From Hydrogenovibrio sp. 3SP14C1 (GTDB taxonomy: Bacteria; Pseudomonadota; Gammaproteobacteria; Thiomicrospirales; Thiomicrospiraceae), in contig NZ_JARTLM010000003.1 in NCBI RefSeq assembly GCF_029625905.1, positions 124,001-188,000 of the forward strand: a DNA stretch of 64,000 nt. The letters are read 5' to 3'. Under the pieces are notes generated by a model that saw only the letters and a program-made list of their open reading frames with translations, had not been told where the DNA came from and did no database searches. The first letter of the stretch is position 1; every line of letters begins with the position of its first letter. Below are positions 39,131-50,289 of this stretch, piece by piece. The position numbers were made by a program, and so were the translations under genes.

Positions 39131-39664
39131 TTATTTTTTCTTAGCTTCTTTACGCAAGATATATTCATCAGCATATTTAACACCTTTACCTTTATAAGGT
39201 TCTGGTGGTCTATACCCACGAATTTCTGCAGCAACTTGTCCAACAACTTGCTTATCTGCGCCTTTAACTACGATTTCAGTCTGGCTTGGCGTTTCAACTG
39301 TCACACCTTCAGGTAACTGATGATTAACTGGATGTGAAAAACCTAACGTTAAGTTAAGCACTTTACCTTGTGCCTGTGCTCTATAACCAACACCGACCAA
39401 TTGTAATTTCTTTTCAAATCCTTCTGTAACACCTTCAACCATGTTATTAATGATAGATCTCGCTGTACCAGCTTGTGCCCATGCATTCTTACTATTGGAT
39501 TTAGGTGCTACCGTTACAACACCGTCTTCAAGAGATACTGAAACAGCATGGTTAAATGTTTTAGATAATGCACCTTTTGACCCTTTTACAGAGACATCAA
39601 GTCCATTAATTGTCACATCAACACCAGATGGTAACGTAATAGGAGATTTTGCAATTCTTGACAT
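39131..39664 (-). CDS. rplF: Large subunit ribosomal protein L6
   Basis: 177-aa protein near the sarcin-ricin loop, with two L6 repeats. It starts [17 protein letters not shown] and has the C-terminal [20 protein letters not shown] block. Confidence 0.97.
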   Translation of the reverse strand: MSRIAKSPITLPSGVDVTINGLDVSVKGSKGALSKTFNHAVSVSLEDGVVTVAPKSNSKNAWAQAGTARSIINNMVEGVTEGFEKKLQLVGVGYRAQAQGKVLNLTLGFSHPVNHQLPEGVTVETPSQTEIVVKGADKQVVGQVAAEIRGYRPPEPYKGKGVKYADEYILRKEAKKK

Positions 39665-39676
39665 TGTGTATCTCCC

Positions 39677-40072
39677 TTAAGCTATATAACAAAGAATCTC
39701 ACCGCCGATACCCGCACTGCGCGCATCACGATCAGACATGATTCCTTTAGAAGTTGAAACTACTGCAACTCCTAAACCACCGATTACTTTTGGTAATTCA
39801 TTTGTATTCTTATAGACACGTAAACCTGGACGACTTACACGCTTAATCATTTCAATGACTGGCTGACCTTCAAAATATTTCAAATCAACCGACAATTCTG
39901 ACTTACCATTCTTATCACTTACGCTGTATGAACTAACATACCCTTCACCAGCTAATACTTTTGCGACTGCAACTTTAACTTTTGATGAAGGCATAACAAC
40001 ATTCGTATGACCAGCAATTTGCCCATTACGAATACGAGTTAGCATATCAGCTATTGGATCAGACATACTCAT
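39677..40072 (-). CDS. rpsH: Small subunit ribosomal protein S8
   Basis: 131-aa primary 16S rRNA-binding protein ([15 protein letters not shown]-terminal [20 protein letters not shown]). S8 is the spc-operon translational repressor in E. coli; whether the site near rplE is kept was not resolved. Confidence 0.97.
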   Translation of the reverse strand: MSMSDPIADMLTRIRNGQIAGHTNVVMPSSKVKVAVAKVLAGEGYVSSYSVSDKNGKSELSVDLKYFEGQPVIEMIKRVSRPGLRVYKNTNELPKVIGGLGVAVVSTSKGIMSDRDARSAGIGGEILCYIA

Positions 40073-40084
40073 AAATATTTATCC

Positions 40085-40390
40085 TTACCAACTTGCTTTT
40101 CTTAAACCAGGAACATCACCCTGCATAGCTAACTGTCTTAGCATGTTACGTGATAACCCAAATTTTCTGTAAACACCATGAGGACGTCCTGTCAGTCTAC
40201 AACGATTCTGTTGTCTAACAGGAGAAGCATTTCTAGGTAGCTTTGCTAACTTATCCATTGCTTCTGCACGCTCTTCAAAGCTCAGAGACATATCAACAGA
40301 TGCTTTTTTCAATTCAGCTCTTTTTACTGAATATTTAGCAACCATCTTCGCTCTTTTCTTTTCTCTTTCAATCATTGATTGCTTTGCCAT
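40085..40390 (-). CDS. rpsN: Small subunit ribosomal protein S14 (long, zinc-free form)
   Basis: 101-aa S14 with the long proteobacterial insertion and without the CxxC pairs of the zinc form. It has [19 protein letters not shown] and the C-terminal GLRKASW. Confidence 0.97.
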   Translation of the reverse strand: MAKQSMIEREKKRAKMVAKYSVKRAELKKASVDMSLSFEERAEAMDKLAKLPRNASPVRQQNRCRLTGRPHGVYRKFGLSRNMLRQLAMQGDVPGLRKASW

Positions 40391-40399
40391 GAGAAACCT

Positions 40400-40942
40400 C
40401 TATTGCTTTTTAAATGGAAAATTAAAGGCTTCTAAAAGAGCTTTTGCTTCATCATTAGTTGAAGCTGTTGTTGCAAAGTTGATATCCATTCCACGAATTT
40501 TATCAACCTTTTCAAATTCAATTTCAGGGAAAATGATTTGCTCTTTTACACCTAAATTATAATTACCTCGACCATCAAACGCATTTCCTTTAACACCTTG
40601 GAAATCGCGAACACGTGGCAAAGCAACATTAATCAATCTATCCAAAAACTCATACATTTTGGCGCCACGAAGTGTAACTTTACAACCAAGTGGATAACCA
40701 TCACGTACCTTAAAACTTGCAACAGAGCGTCTCGCAAGCGTTTTAACAGGTTTTTGACCTGTAATCGCTTCCATATCAGACACTGCATTATCAAGTATTT
40801 TCTTGTCACCAATTGCTTCACCAACACCCATATTGATCGTAATCTTTGTGAGTTTTGGAGCTTGCATGACTGACTTATAACCAAACTTTTCGACTAATGC
40901 CGGAACAACTTGATCATTATAAATTTTTTGTAATCTTGCCAT
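40400..40942 (-). CDS. rplE: Large subunit ribosomal protein L5
   Basis: 180-aa 5S rRNA-binding protein in the central protuberance that contacts P-site tRNA and S13. Conserved blocks are [34 protein letters not shown] and MDINFATTA. It lies 12 nt after rplX. Confidence 0.97.
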   Translation of the reverse strand: MARLQKIYNDQVVPALVEKFGYKSVMQAPKLTKITINMGVGEAIGDKKILDNAVSDMEAITGQKPVKTLARRSVASFKVRDGYPLGCKVTLRGAKMYEFLDRLINVALPRVRDFQGVKGNAFDGRGNYNLGVKEQIIFPEIEFEKVDKIRGMDINFATTASTNDEAKALLEAFNFPFKKQ

Positions 40943-40954
40943 ATTTCAACCTAC

Positions 40955-41269
40955 TTAAGCATCAACCGACTTGTCATTAGATTTAAAGAAACGTGTCTTA
41001 ACGTCCCCTTCAACTCTAACACCAACACGGTCCGCTTTTTTTGTTTCAGGATTGTATAAAGCAACATTAGAAGCATCAATAGGCATTTCCTTAGAAACAA
41101 TCCCACCTTGTTCACCTGTCATAGGGTTAGGTTTGACGTGCTTCTTAGCCAAATTAATTCCATCTACTATTAGCTTACCATTTTGCATAACTTGAGAAAC
41201 TGAACCGCGTTTCCCTTTGTCTTTTCCAGCAATAACGATAACCTCATCACCTTTTCTTAGACGATTCAT
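40955..41269 (-). CDS. rplX: Large subunit ribosomal protein L24
   Basis: 104-aa assembly-initiator protein with an N-terminal KOW motif ([20 protein letters not shown]) and LAKKHVKPN. It lies 10 nt after rplN. Confidence 0.97.
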   Translation of the reverse strand: MNRLRKGDEVIVIAGKDKGKRGSVSQVMQNGKLIVDGINLAKKHVKPNPMTGEQGGIVSKEMPIDASNVALYNPETKKADRVGVRVEGDVKTRFFKSNDKSVDA

Positions 41270-41279
41270 TATCAGTTCC

Positions 41280-41648
41280 TTATAAAACTTCTGGAGCTAG
41301 TGAAACGATTTTCATAAACTTATCGTTACGTAACTCACGTGTTACTGGGCCAAAAATACGTGTTCCGATTGGTTCAAGCTTAGTATTAAGAATAACAGCA
41401 GCATTACCATCAAACTTAATCTTTGAACCATCTGGGCGTCTTACGCCTTGCGCCGTACGAACGACAACCGCATCAAAAACATCACCTTTTTTGACTTTGC
41501 CGCGTGGAGCAGCTTCTTTAACAGCTACTTTAATAACATCACCAACACTCGCATAGCGTCGCTTAGAACCGCCCAATACTTTAATACATTGAACCTTTCT
41601 AGCGCCACTGTTGTCAGCGACATCAAGTACAGTTTGCATTTGAATCAT
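41280..41648 (-). CDS. rplN: Large subunit ribosomal protein L14
   Basis: 122-aa interface protein and first gene of the spc operon. It starts [20 protein letters not shown] start at the ATG at 41648, which has GGAG 7 nt upstream and matches homologues; the frame is open further upstream but that is leader. It is preceded by a promoter and a terminator-like hairpin. Confidence 0.96.
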   Translation of the reverse strand: MIQMQTVLDVADNSGARKVQCIKVLGGSKRRYASVGDVIKVAVKEAAPRGKVKKGDVFDAVVVRTAQGVRRPDGSKIKFDGNAAVILNTKLEPIGTRIFGPVTRELRNDKFMKIVSLAPEVL

Positions 41649-41680
41649 GATGGAACTCCATCCATAAAATTTAAATAACA

Positions 41681-41734
41681 CAAAAACCGCCGAAATAACT
41701 AGTTCCTTTTTACAGGCTTGGTTATTAAGGCGGT
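41681..41734 (-). terminator. Terminator-like hairpin in the rplN leader
   Basis: On the minus strand ACCGCC pairs with GGCGGT (41734-41729 with 41691-41686) and ATAAC with GTTAT inside it. TTTTTG follows the outer stem directly. It can end the S10 operon, attenuate transcripts from the promoter just upstream, or both. Confidence 0.6.
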
Positions 41735-41748
41735 GAAAAATTTGGGCA

Positions 41749-41777
41749 ATTATATCAGATTGATATCAAAAGTCTAC
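41749..41777 (-). promoter_or_regulatory. spc-operon promoter (extended -10)
   Basis: Minus strand TGATATAAT gives a perfect -10 with the TG extension. The -35 at 17-nt spacing (GTAGAC) is poor, as extended -10 promoters allow. It sits just past the rpsQ stop codon. Confidence 0.65.
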
Positions 41778-41782
41778 TTTTA

Positions 41783-42046
41783 TTACAATGCAGCTTTTTC
41801 GTCAATCGAAACCAATGACCAAGTCTTTCTCTTTGAGAAAGGGGTACATTCTGAAATGGTGACTTTATCACCAACTCCGCAGGTGTTATCTGCATCATGA
41901 GCCATAACTTTTGTAGACTTTCTAACAAACTTTTTATATTTAGGATGCTTAATATAACGATTTGTCATCACTACAACTGATTTGTCCATGCCGTTGCTAA
42001 CAACAACACCTTGCATTGTACGTGCTTTATTTTCACTACCAGCCAT
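41783..42046 (-). CDS. rpsQ: Small subunit ribosomal protein S17
   Basis: 87-aa OB-fold protein (RTMQGVVVSNGMDKSVVVM, HDADNTCGVGDKVTI). It is the last gene of the S10 operon; a 134-nt gap to rplN follows, the largest inside the S10-spc block. Confidence 0.97.
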   Translation of the reverse strand: MAGSENKARTMQGVVVSNGMDKSVVVMTNRYIKHPKYKKFVRKSTKVMAHDADNTCGVGDKVTISECTPFSKRKTWSLVSIDEKAAL

Positions 42047-42048
42047 TC

Positions 42049-42237
42049 TTATTTACTCACTTTTTGACGAATGATGGTTTTAACTCGTGCAACAGAACGG
42101 CGAACAGTTTTTAACTGTGCGCTATTCGACAACTGACCAGTCGCATGTTGCATTCTTAAGTTAAATTGCTCCTGAAGAAGATTTAACAAATCTTCTCTTA
42201 GCTCTTCAACTGACTTTTCTCTTAATTCTGAAGTCAT
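42049..42237 (-). CDS. rpmC: Large subunit ribosomal protein L29
   Basis: 62-aa two-helix protein at the exit tunnel ([32 protein letters not shown]). It starts 1 nt after the rplP stop. Confidence 0.96.
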   Translation of the reverse strand: MTSELREKSVEELREDLLNLLQEQFNLRMQHATGQLSNSAQLKTVRRSVARVKTIIRQKVSK

Positions 42238-42238
42238 C

Positions 42239-42652
42239 TTACATCACCGTTCTTGTTACAAATTGCGTCTTGAAAGGAAGTTTTGCTGCTGCAAGCTCGA
42301 AAGCTTCACGCGCAACCACTTCATCAACACCTTGCATTTCATAAAGGACACGTCCAGGCTGAACTTGGGCAACCCAATACTCTACGCTACCCTTACCTTT
42401 ACCCATACGAACCTCAAGTGGCTTATTGGTAATCGGCTTATCAGGAAATACACGAATCCAAATTTTAGCACCACGTTTTACTTTACGTGTCATAACACGA
42501 CGTGCTGCTTCAATTTGACGCGAAGTCATACGACCACGTTCCATTGCCTTCAAACCGAATTCACCAAAGCTAATTTTGTTACCAACATTAGCAAGACCGC
42601 GGTTACGTCCTTTATGCATCTTTCTAAATTTTGTACGTTTTGGCATTAACAT
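42239..42652 (-). CDS. rplP: Large subunit ribosomal protein L16
   Basis: 137-aa protein that shapes the A-site tRNA elbow contact. It has [19 protein letters not shown], the conserved [20 protein letters not shown] block, and the Arg in the [13 protein letters not shown] loop region that is hydroxylated in E. coli. Confidence 0.97.
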   Translation of the reverse strand: MLMPKRTKFRKMHKGRNRGLANVGNKISFGEFGLKAMERGRMTSRQIEAARRVMTRKVKRGAKIWIRVFPDKPITNKPLEVRMGKGKGSVEYWVAQVQPGRVLYEMQGVDEVVAREAFELAAAKLPFKTQFVTRTVM

Positions 42653-42666
42653 AACAAGTATTCCTT

Positions 42667-43353
42667 TTATTTACGGCCTTTCTTGCCTTTAGATTGTTTC
42701 TTGTCATCACTTACCATTGAAATCTTTTCTAGCTTTTCACCCTTAAAGATCCAAACTTTAACCCCAATTTTTCCGTAAGTGGTATCTGCTTCGAAAGCCG
42801 AATAATCAATGTCAGCACGTAGCGTATGCAAAGGAACTCGCCCTTCTCTATACCACTCAGCACGTGCAATTTCTGCACCATTTAAACGACCAGAAACATT
42901 TACTTTAATACCTTGTGCACCTAAGCGCATTGCATTACTAACTGCACGCTTCATAGCACGACGAAATTGAATTCGCTTTTCTAATTGCTGTGCAATTCCT
43001 TCCGCTACCAATTTGGCATCTAACTCAGGCTTCTTGATTTCTTCGATATTGATATTAACTGGCATGCCAGTTTTAGCAATCAATGCTTGCTTTAACTTCT
43101 CAATATCTTCACCTTTTTTACCAATCACAACACCCGGGCGGGCAGTGTGAATAGTTACACGAACACCGTTTGCTACGCGTTCAATGTTAATTTGGCTTAC
43201 TGAAGCATGTTTTAGCTTTTTATTTAACTCATTTCGGATTTCGATATCACTGATAAGGAAATCAGAATAGTTTTTGCTATCCGCATACCAGCGAGCATTC
43301 CAATCTTTTGTAATCCCTAGACGGATCCCAATCGGATGTACTTTTTGACCCAT
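42667..43353 (-). CDS. rpsC: Small subunit ribosomal protein S3
   Basis: 228-aa mRNA-entry protein with a type II KH domain ([18 protein letters not shown]) and a C-terminal domain ([20 protein letters not shown]). The tail is strongly basic. Confidence 0.97.
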   Translation of the reverse strand: MGQKVHPIGIRLGITKDWNARWYADSKNYSDFLISDIEIRNELNKKLKHASVSQINIERVANGVRVTIHTARPGVVIGKKGEDIEKLKQALIAKTGMPVNINIEEIKKPELDAKLVAEGIAQQLEKRIQFRRAMKRAVSNAMRLGAQGIKVNVSGRLNGAEIARAEWYREGRVPLHTLRADIDYSAFEADTTYGKIGVKVWIFKGEKLEKISMVSDDKKQSKGKKGRK

Positions 43354-43364
43354 TCTGACTCTCC

Positions 43365-43697
43365 TTACTTATCGCCAACTGTAACAGTAATATGACTGAT
43401 ACGTTTTAAGATACGATTTCCACGACCTTTTGCTCTAGCGCGCATACGCTTCATGATGGGACCTTCATTGACATAAGCTGCAGTTACCTTCAGCTCATCA
43501 ATATCAGCACCTTCATTATTTTCCGCATTCGCAATAGCCGAATTTAATACTTTGCTCATCAACTCAGAGGCTTTTTTATCACTAAAAGCCAAAATATTTA
43601 CAGCTGCTTCTACATCTTTTCCGCGAATTAAATCCGCTACAAGACGCGCTTTCTGAGGAGAAATACGAGCAAATCTATGAGTAGCACTAACCTGCAT
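43365..43697 (-). CDS. rplV: Large subunit ribosomal protein L22
   Basis: 110-aa protein whose beta-hairpin lines the exit-tunnel constriction. It has [17 protein letters not shown] and the hairpin [18 protein letters not shown], the site of macrolide-resistance changes in other bacteria; it looks wild type. Confidence 0.97.
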   Translation of the reverse strand: MQVSATHRFARISPQKARLVADLIRGKDVEAAVNILAFSDKKASELMSKVLNSAIANAENNEGADIDELKVTAAYVNEGPIMKRMRARAKGRGNRILKRISHITVTVGDK

Positions 43698-43708
43698 GTT
43701 ATTTCTCC

Positions 43709-43981
43709 TTATCTAGATTTTTTATCAGCTGCATGACCGCGATATGTGCGAGTCATTGAAAATTCACCAAGCTTATGCCCAACCATGTTTTCTGAAACAT
43801 AGACCGGGATATGCTCTTTACCGTTGTGAACTGCAATCGTCAGACCAATCATGTCTGGAAGAATCATAGATCTTCTTGACCATGTTTTTATTGGACGTTT
43901 ATTACCAGATTCTTGTGCCTCCATCACCTTTTTAACAAGGTGATGATCTACAAAAGGTCCTTTTTTAACTGAACGTGGCAT
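43709..43981 (-). CDS. rpsS: Small subunit ribosomal protein S19
   Basis: 90-aa head protein paired with S13 ([38 protein letters not shown]). It lies 11 nt after rplB. Confidence 0.97.
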   Translation of the reverse strand: MPRSVKKGPFVDHHLVKKVMEAQESGNKRPIKTWSRRSMILPDMIGLTIAVHNGKEHIPVYVSENMVGHKLGEFSMTRTYRGHAADKKSR

Positions 43982-43992
43982 AGGGTCCTTCC

Positions 43993-44820
43993 TTATTTAT
44001 TTCTACGACGTACGATCATCTTATCTGTACGCTTATTACTACGAGTCTTCTTACCTTTAGTCGGTACACCCCATGGTGTAACAGGGTTACGACCACCAGA
44101 AGTACGACCTTCACCACCACCGTGTGGATGGTCAACCGGGTTCATTGCAACACCACGAACTGTTGGACGAACACCCTTCCAACGCTTAGCACCAGCTTTT
44201 CCAAGCTTTCTAAGAGAATGCTCTTGGTTTCCAACTTCACCGATAGTTGCACGACAATCAGCTAAGATTTTTCTCATCTCACCTGAACGTAGCTTAACTA
44301 AAACATAAGCACCGTCACGTCCAGCAATTTGTGCATAAGCACCAGCACTTCTAGCAATCTGAGCCCCTTTACCTGGTCTCATTTCTAATGCATGAACAAC
44401 TGTACCCACTGGAATATTTCTTAACGGTAATGCATTTCCTGCTTTGATAGAAACATGCTCACCTGATTCAACAGGGTCACCCGCTTTAACATGTCTAGGT
44501 GCAAGAATATAACGTCTTTCACCATCAGAATACTTTAACAACGCAATGTGAGCTGTTCTATTTGGATCATACTCTAGACGCTCTACAACTGCAGCTACAC
44601 CGTCTTTGTTTCGTTTAAAATCGATTTGACGATAATGCTGCTTATGACCACCACCTTGGTGTCTTACTGTAATGCGACCATTAGAGTTACGACCACCAGA
44701 TTTTGATTTCTTTTCTAGCAATGCTGAAAAAGGTTTGCCTTTATGCAAATCTGGTTCAACAACACTAACGACAAAACGACGACCTGGTGATGTAGGTTTT
44801 GATTTTTTAATTATAGCCAT
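43993..44820 (-). CDS. rplB: Large subunit ribosomal protein L2
   Basis: 275-aa protein needed for subunit association and peptidyl transfer. The RNA-binding OB and SH3-like domains are followed by the invariant [18 protein letters not shown] segment, with the His implicated in catalysis or assembly. Confidence 0.98.
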   Translation of the reverse strand: MAIIKKSKPTSPGRRFVVSVVEPDLHKGKPFSALLEKKSKSGGRNSNGRITVRHQGGGHKQHYRQIDFKRNKDGVAAVVERLEYDPNRTAHIALLKYSDGERRYILAPRHVKAGDPVESGEHVSIKAGNALPLRNIPVGTVVHALEMRPGKGAQIARSAGAYAQIAGRDGAYVLVKLRSGEMRKILADCRATIGEVGNQEHSLRKLGKAGAKRWKGVRPTVRGVAMNPVDHPHGGGEGRTSGGRNPVTPWGVPTKGKKTRSNKRTDKMIVRRRNK

Positions 44821-44831
44821 GACAAACCCTC

Positions 44832-45128
44832 TTATTCAGCACCAATAAAATCAATCTCTTGCCCAGGAGCTAAACGAACAATAGCTTTTCTCAAACCATT
44901 ACGTTTACCAACTCGACCTTTAAAGACTTTTGTTTTGCCTTTAATATTGATCATGTTTACAGATTGAACCTTTACATCAAACAAAGACTCAACCGCTTGT
45001 TTAACTTCAGGCTTTGTAGCATTAGGCACAACTTTGAAAATATACTGCTCAGAAGCATCCGCCATCATTGCAGATTTTTCTGAGACATGAGGAGCCAATA
45101 ATACTTTTAGTAAACGTTCTTTACTCAT
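44832..45128 (-). CDS. rplW: Large subunit ribosomal protein L23
   Basis: 98-aa exit-tunnel protein that docks trigger factor and SRP ([35 protein letters not shown]). Its ATG overlaps the rplD stop by 4 nt. Confidence 0.97.
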   Translation of the reverse strand: MSKERLLKVLLAPHVSEKSAMMADASEQYIFKVVPNATKPEVKQAVESLFDVKVQSVNMINIKGKTKVFKGRVGKRNGLRKAIVRLAPGQEIDFIGAE

Positions 45129-45745
45129 GCTAGCTTCTCCTCAAGTTGCTTGATTGCACCTTGTGTTACTACAATCGACTTAAAACCTACTAGACTGACA
45201 GGATCAATCGAGGCTACATCACACACATCTGCATGATACAAGTTACGTGCTGACAAATATAAATACTCATCAAACCCTTCTGTAATAACCAATGCATCCT
45301 TCAGATTCAAAGTATTTAGCTTAGCAACAAAGTCTTTCGTCTTAGGTGCTTCTATCTTAAAGTCGTCAACGACTACCAATCTTTCTGTACGAGCTAACTC
45401 TGAAAAAATTGATTTCATTGCGCCACGATACATTTTCTTATTTACTTTCTGTGAAAAATCACGGTTATGACCAGGGAACGCACGGCCACCGCCAATCCAA
45501 ATTGGACCACGACTTGTACCTGCGCGTGCACGACCAGAACCTTTTTGAGCCCAAGGTTTTGCACCACCACCTCTTACAGCTGAACGATTTTTCTGGCCTT
45601 TAGTTCCAGAACGTGCAGCAGCTAGGTAGGCGTTAACAACTTGATGAACAAGAGATTCATTAAACTCAGTACCAAATACAGCTTCTGAGACTTTAACGGA
45701 TCCCGCTTCTTTTCCACTTGCTAATTCAATTAATTTTAAATCCAT
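45125..45745 (-). CDS. rplD: Large subunit ribosomal protein L4
   Basis: 206-aa tunnel protein; in E. coli it also represses the S10 operon by attenuation and translation block. The extended loop ([20 protein letters not shown]) is intact. I start at the ATG at 45745 ([13 protein letters not shown]) with AAGGTG upstream; the frame extends 22 residues further into rplC without homology. Confidence 0.96.
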   Translation of the reverse strand: MDLKLIELASGKEAGSVKVSEAVFGTEFNESLVHQVVNAYLAAARSGTKGQKNRSAVRGGGAKPWAQKGSGRARAGTSRGPIWIGGGRAFPGHNRDFSQKVNKKMYRGAMKSIFSELARTERLVVVDDFKIEAPKTKDFVAKLNTLNLKDALVITEGFDEYLYLSARNLYHADVCDVASIDPVSLVGFKSIVVTQGAIKQLEEKLA

Positions 45746-45755
45746 CACGCCCACC

Positions 45756-46394
45756 TTATTTAATTGCCTTGCGAACAATAACGGTACTACCATTTGCTCC
45801 AGGTAAAGCACCTCTGATCAACAGTAATGAATTTTCAACATCAACCTTAACTAACTCAAGATTAAGAGTTGTTTGTTTTACATTCCCCATATGACCGGCC
45901 ATTTTCTTCCCTTTGAATACTCGTCCAGGAGTTTGGTTTTGACCAATTGAACCAGGTGCACGGTGAGAAACAGAGTTACCATGTGTTGCATCTTGCATTT
46001 TAAAGTTATGTCTTTTGACACCACCTTGAAAACCTTTACCTTTAGTTGTGCCTGTAACATCAACTACTGCAACATCATTAAATTTTTCAACAGTAATTTC
46101 AGAACCCAGCTCTAAGCCTTCAGCATCTGAAACATTATCTAATCTGAACTCCCACAAACCTTGACCAGCTTCAACACCAGCCTTTGCATAATGACCCGCT
46201 TCCGGCTTTGAAACACGACCAGCATGCTTCAAACCAAAAGTCACCTGAATAGCATCATAACCATCAGATTCATTATTTTTGATTTGTGTTATGCGGTTTG
46301 GCGAAACTTCCACCACCGTCACAGGAGTCGATACACCATCCTCGTTAAATACACGAGTCATACCAACTTTGGTACCAATGACACCAATACCCAT
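45756..46394 (-). CDS. rplC: Large subunit ribosomal protein L3
   Basis: 212-aa early-assembly protein. It has [14 protein letters not shown] and the central extension [20 protein letters not shown], which contains the glutamine methylated by PrmB in E. coli. It lies 10 nt before rplD. Confidence 0.97.
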   Translation of the reverse strand: MGIGVIGTKVGMTRVFNEDGVSTPVTVVEVSPNRITQIKNNESDGYDAIQVTFGLKHAGRVSKPEAGHYAKAGVEAGQGLWEFRLDNVSDAEGLELGSEITVEKFNDVAVVDVTGTTKGKGFQGGVKRHNFKMQDATHGNSVSHRAPGSIGQNQTPGRVFKGKKMAGHMGNVKQTTLNLELVKVDVENSLLLIRGALPGANGSTVIVRKAIK

Positions 46395-46455
46395 ATCGTT
46401 ACCTCATTATTATTTCTACATTAACCATTTCGATTGATGGTTAACACCAAGCTAA

Positions 46456-46767
46456 TTATCTTAGCTCTAACTGTACATCCACACCTGCTGCAAGATCTAA
46501 TTTCATCAATGCATCAACTGTTTTATCTGTCGGATCAACGATATCCAACAAACGCTTATGTGTACGAATTTCATACTGGTCACGCGCATCTTTGTTAACA
46601 TGCGGTGAAACCAACACTGTAAAACGCTCTTTACGGGTAGGCATTGGAATAGGGCCCTTTACCTGAGCGCCTGTTCTTTTAGCTGTTTCCGTAATCTCAC
46701 GAGCAGACTGATCAATCAAACGATGATCGAACGCCTTCAAGCGAATACGAATATTTTGAGTCGCCAT
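46456..46767 (-). CDS. rpsJ: Small subunit ribosomal protein S10 / NusE
   Basis: 103-aa head protein that doubles as the transcription factor NusE in antitermination, binding NusB and NusG. It has [17 protein letters not shown] and [19 protein letters not shown]. It is the first gene of the S10 operon, with its own promoter and a terminator-like leader hairpin. Confidence 0.97.
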   Translation of the reverse strand: MATQNIRIRLKAFDHRLIDQSAREITETAKRTGAQVKGPIPMPTRKERFTVLVSPHVNKDARDQYEIRTHKRLLDIVDPTDKTVDALMKLDLAAGVDVQLELR

Positions 46768-46788
46768 AATAATCTTTTTCTCATATTA

Positions 46789-46827
46789 CAAAAAAAGAAA
46801 AGCAGTGACATGTATAGTGCCACTGCT
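46789..46827 (-). terminator. Attenuator-like hairpin in the rpsJ leader
   Basis: Minus strand AGCAGTGGCA pairs with TGTCACTGCT (10 bp, one G-T wobble) across a 7-nt loop, followed by TTTTCTTTTTTT. It starts about 15 nt after the promoter -10 and ends about 20 nt before rpsJ. Confidence 0.75.
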
Positions 46828-46841
46828 CACTAAGGTTGCGG

Positions 46842-46870
46842 ATTGTAACAATAAACTTAATTACTTTCAA
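46842..46870 (-). promoter_or_regulatory. S10-operon promoter
   Basis: Minus strand TTGAAA, exactly 17 nt, then TACAAT, in the tuf-rpsJ spacer. Confidence 0.78.
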
Positions 46871-46900
46871 GCATTTAATTTATTGTTTTCTAAACATTAT

Positions 46901-48091
46901 TTAATCAATAATTTTAGCAACAACACCCGCACCAACTGTACGTCCACCTTCACGAATCGCAAAACGTAAACCTTCGTTCATTGCGATTGGGTTGATCAAC
47001 TCTACAGTCATTTGCACGTTATCACCAGGCATTACCATTTCTGTTCCTGCTGGTAGTTCACATGCACCTGTTACATCAGTTGTACGGAAGTAGAACTGTG
47101 GACGATATCCTTGGAAGAATGGTGTATGACGACCACCTTCATCTTTTGATAATACATACACTTCTGCTTCGAACTTAGTATGTGGTGTTACCGTACCTTT
47201 ATGCGCTAGTACTTGTCCACGTTCGATATCTTCACGCTTAGTACCACGTAATAGAATACCTACGTTATCCCCTGCTTCACCCTGGTCAAGCAATTTACGG
47301 AACATTTCAACACCAGTAACAGTTGTTGTTGTTGTTGGGCGAATACCAACGATTTCGATTTCTTCACCAACTTTTACAACACCTGTTTCAACACGACCTG
47401 TTGCTACCGTTCCACGACCTTGGATTGAGAAGATATCTTCTACAGGCATTAGGAATGGCTTGTCAGTTTCACGTGTTGGCTCTGGAATGTATGAATCCAA
47501 TGCGTCAACTAGACGACCGATTGATGGTTCACCAATTTCTGATTGATCACCTTCGATTGCTTTAAGAGCAGACCCCATGATTACTGGCGTATCATCACCA
47601 GGGAAGTCATAGGTATCTAGAAGTTCACGAACTTCCATTTCTACTAATTCTAGTAGCTCTTCATCATCAACCATGTCAGCTTTGTTTAGATAAACAACAA
47701 TGTATGGTACACCTACCTGACGAGATAGAAGGATGTGCTCACGAGTCTGTGGCATTGGGCCATCAGCTGCAGAACATACTAGGATTGCGCCATCCATCTG
47801 TGCCGCACCAGTGATCATGTTTTTAACATAGTCGGCGTGACCTGGGCAGTCTACGTGTGCATAGTGACGTGTGTCTGATTCATACTCAACGTGTGCTGTT
47901 GAGATTGTGATACCACGCTCACGCTCTTCTGGTGCGTTATCAATTGACGCGTAGTCTTTTGAATCACCACCAAACTTCTTACCTTGTACAATTGTTAGGG
48001 CCGCTGTAAGAGTTGTTTTACCATGGTCAACGTGACCAATCGTACCAACGTTTACGTGCGGCTTACTACGTTCAAACTTTTCTTTTGCCAT
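46901..48091 (-). CDS. tuf: Elongation factor Tu (complete copy)
   Basis: 396-aa GTPase delivering aminoacyl-tRNA to the ribosome. G motifs are [22 protein letters not shown] and NKAD, followed by domains II and III ending [14 protein letters not shown] run of five Thr ([16 protein letters not shown]) is encoded by a short ACA/ACT-rich repeat. It lies 34 nt after fusA in the str operon. It reads identical to the second copy at 63223-64000 over the shared 778 bases. Confidence 0.98.
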   Translation of the reverse strand: MAKEKFERSKPHVNVGTIGHVDHGKTTLTAALTIVQGKKFGGDSKDYASIDNAPEERERGITISTAHVEYESDTRHYAHVDCPGHADYVKNMITGAAQMDGAILVCSAADGPMPQTREHILLSRQVGVPYIVVYLNKADMVDDEELLELVEMEVRELLDTYDFPGDDTPVIMGSALKAIEGDQSEIGEPSIGRLVDALDSYIPEPTRETDKPFLMPVEDIFSIQGRGTVATGRVETGVVKVGEEIEIVGIRPTTTTTVTGVEMFRKLLDQGEAGDNVGILLRGTKREDIERGQVLAHKGTVTPHTKFEAEVYVLSKDEGGRHTPFFQGYRPQFYFRTTDVTGACELPAGTEMVMPGDNVQMTVELINPIAMNEGLRFAIREGGRTVGAGVVAKIID

Positions 48092-48125
48092 TTTAAAAAT
48101 CCTAAATTAAACGTTAAATCTTAAA

Positions 48126-50228
48126 TTATTCGCCTTTTTGGGCTTTAGCAATAATCTCTTCTTGGATATTAGAAGGCGCATCATTATATTTCAAGAATGT
48201 CATACTATAGTTAGCACGGCCTTGAGTTAATGAACGCATTTGATTCGAATAACCAAACATTTCTGAAAGCGGCACTTCTGCTTTAATAGACTTACCAGAA
48301 GCAATATCATCCATACTTGAGACCATTCCGCGACGTCTGTTCAAGTCACCAATAATATCTCCCATATATTCTTCAGGAGTAGTAACTTCAACCGCCATAA
48401 CAGGCTCAAGAATCACTGGATTTGCCTGGGTAACACCATTCTTGATCCCCATTCCAGCTGCGACACTGAACGCCATCTCGTTAGAGTCAACATCATGGTA
48501 AGAACCATCAACCAACTCAACAGAAACATCAACCATAGGGAAGCCGGCAATAACACCATTTTCCAATTGCTGCTTCGCACCTTTCTCAACAGCACCAATG
48601 TACTCGCGAGGAACAGCACCACCAACAATACTATTGATAAACTCAAAACCAGAACCTGCTTCACGCGGTGAGATCTTAAAGACAACATGACCATATTGAC
48701 CACGACCACCAGACTGACGTACAAATTTTCCGTCTGCTTCAACTGGCTTTTTAATCGTTTCACGATATGAAACCTGAGGTGCTCCAATATTTGCTTCAAC
48801 ATTGAACTCACGCTTCATACGGTCAACAATGATATCCAAGTGAAGCTCACCCATACCAGAAATAATGGTTTGATTCGTTTCTTCATCTGTTTTAACACGG
48901 AAAGATGGATCTTCCGCGGCTAATTTCTGAAGTGCAATCCCCATTTTCTCTTGGTCAGCTTTCGTCTTAGGTTCAATTGCAATTGAGATTACCGGATCAG
49001 GGAATTCCATACGCTCAAGAATGATCTTATTATTAGGATCACACAGAGTATCACCTGTAGTTGTATCCTTAAGACCAGCCGCACAAGCAATTTCGCCAGC
49101 ACGAACTTCTTTAATCTCTTCACGAGAATTGGAGTGCATCTGCAAAATACGACCTACACGCTCACGCTTATCCTTAACTGAATTATAAACAGGACTACCT
49201 GCTTCTAAAACACCAGAATAAACTCGGAAGAAAGTAAGCGTCCCAACATAAGGATCCGTCATTACTTTAAATGCTAGCGCGGCAAAAGGTTCGTCATCAG
49301 TTGAATGGCGCTCTGCTTTTGTTCCATCTTCCAATTCACCTTGGATTGCTGGAACATCTGATGGTGCCGGCATATATTCAATAACCGCATCCAATAATGC
49401 TTGAACACCTTTATTCTTAAAGGCAGAACCACAGAACATAGGAACGATTTCAACATCAATACAACGCTGGCGAATACCAGCTTTAATTTCCTCTTCAGAA
49501 AGTTCACCTTCTTCCAAGTACTTATCCATTAGTTCTTCAGTTGCTTCCGCTGCAGATTCAACCATCTTCTCATGCCATTCCTGACATAACTCAACCATAT
49601 CTTCTGGAATGTCTTCATAGGTATATTTCATCCCCATGTTTTCTTCTTCCCAGTAGATTGCTTTCATTTTGACAAGATCTACAACACCACGAAAAGTTTC
49701 TTCTGCACCAATTGGTAACTGCATAGGAACAGGAAGAGCGCCCAAACGATCAATAACCATTTGGTTTACATTCAGGAAGTCCGCGCCAGCACGGTCCATT
49801 TTGTTAACGAACCCCATACGTGGCACGCCATACTTATCCGCTTGACGCCATACAGTTTCAGACTGAGGCTCAACACCACTTACTGAACAAAAACACGTTA
49901 CAGCACCATCAAGAACACGCAATGAACGCTCTACTTCGATCGTAAAGTCAACGTGACCTGGAGTATCAATGATATTAATTCGATGCTCAGGAAACTGCTG
50001 CGCCATACCACTCCAGTGAGTTGTGGTAGCTGCAGAAGTAATTGTAATACCACGCTCTTGCTCTTGTTCCATCCAGTCCATGGTTGCACCACCATCATGC
50101 ACCTCACCGATTTTGTGAGAAACACCAGTGTAGAACAATATGCGCTCTGTTGTTGTGGTTTTACCCGCATCAATGTGGGCCATGATACCGATATTACGGT
50201 ATCTTTCAATTGGGGTCTTACGTGCCAC
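48126..50228 (-). CDS. fusA: Elongation factor G
   Basis: 700-aa translocase GTPase. GTPase motifs are [24 protein letters not shown] and [10 protein letters not shown]. Domains II-V follow, with the domain IV tip near YREGRGQYGH-like [11 protein letters not shown]. It is a single-form EF-G of normal length, with no second paralogue in the window. str operon order is rpsL-rpsG-fusA-tuf. Confidence 0.98.
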   Translation of the reverse strand: MARKTPIERYRNIGIMAHIDAGKTTTTERILFYTGVSHKIGEVHDGGATMDWMEQEQERGITITSAATTTHWSGMAQQFPEHRINIIDTPGHVDFTIEVERSLRVLDGAVTCFCSVSGVEPQSETVWRQADKYGVPRMGFVNKMDRAGADFLNVNQMVIDRLGALPVPMQLPIGAEETFRGVVDLVKMKAIYWEEENMGMKYTYEDIPEDMVELCQEWHEKMVESAAEATEELMDKYLEEGELSEEEIKAGIRQRCIDVEIVPMFCGSAFKNKGVQALLDAVIEYMPAPSDVPAIQGELEDGTKAERHSTDDEPFAALAFKVMTDPYVGTLTFFRVYSGVLEAGSPVYNSVKDKRERVGRILQMHSNSREEIKEVRAGEIACAAGLKDTTTGDTLCDPNNKIILERMEFPDPVISIAIEPKTKADQEKMGIALQKLAAEDPSFRVKTDEETNQTIISGMGELHLDIIVDRMKREFNVEANIGAPQVSYRETIKKPVEADGKFVRQSGGRGQYGHVVFKISPREAGSGFEFINSIVGGAVPREYIGAVEKGAKQQLENGVIAGFPMVDVSVELVDGSYHDVDSNEMAFSVAAGMGIKNGVTQANPVILEPVMAVEVTTPEEYMGDIIGDLNRRRGMVSSMDDIASGKSIKAEVPLSEMFGYSNQMRSLTQGRANYSMTFLKYNDAPSNIQEEIIAKAQKGE

Positions 50229-50265
50229 GTTAATTAACCTTTTAATTTAATTCTAAAACAATAAA

Positions 50266-50280
50266 GGCCCTAACCGGGCC
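50266..50280 (-). terminator. Weak GC hairpin between rpsG and fusA
   Basis: GGCCC and GGGCC form a 5-bp stem with a 5-nt loop; TTTATTGTTTT follows on the minus strand. It may reduce read-through or only protect mRNA ends. Confidence 0.4.
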
Positions 50281-50289
50281 CAATTTAGA

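Noticed and set aside
42263-42649. 128-residue plus-strand frame opposite rplP
   Set aside because: Antisense shadow of L16 with biased composition and no start signals.
47323-47342. GTT trinucleotide run in tuf
   Set aside because: It encodes the run of threonines in domain II of EF-Tu and is present in both copies, so it is not an independent repeat element.
47323-47565. 80-residue antisense reading frame in tuf, repeated identically at 63645-63887
   Set aside because: It is the opposite strand of conserved EF-Tu coding sequence; the repetition follows from the tuf duplication.
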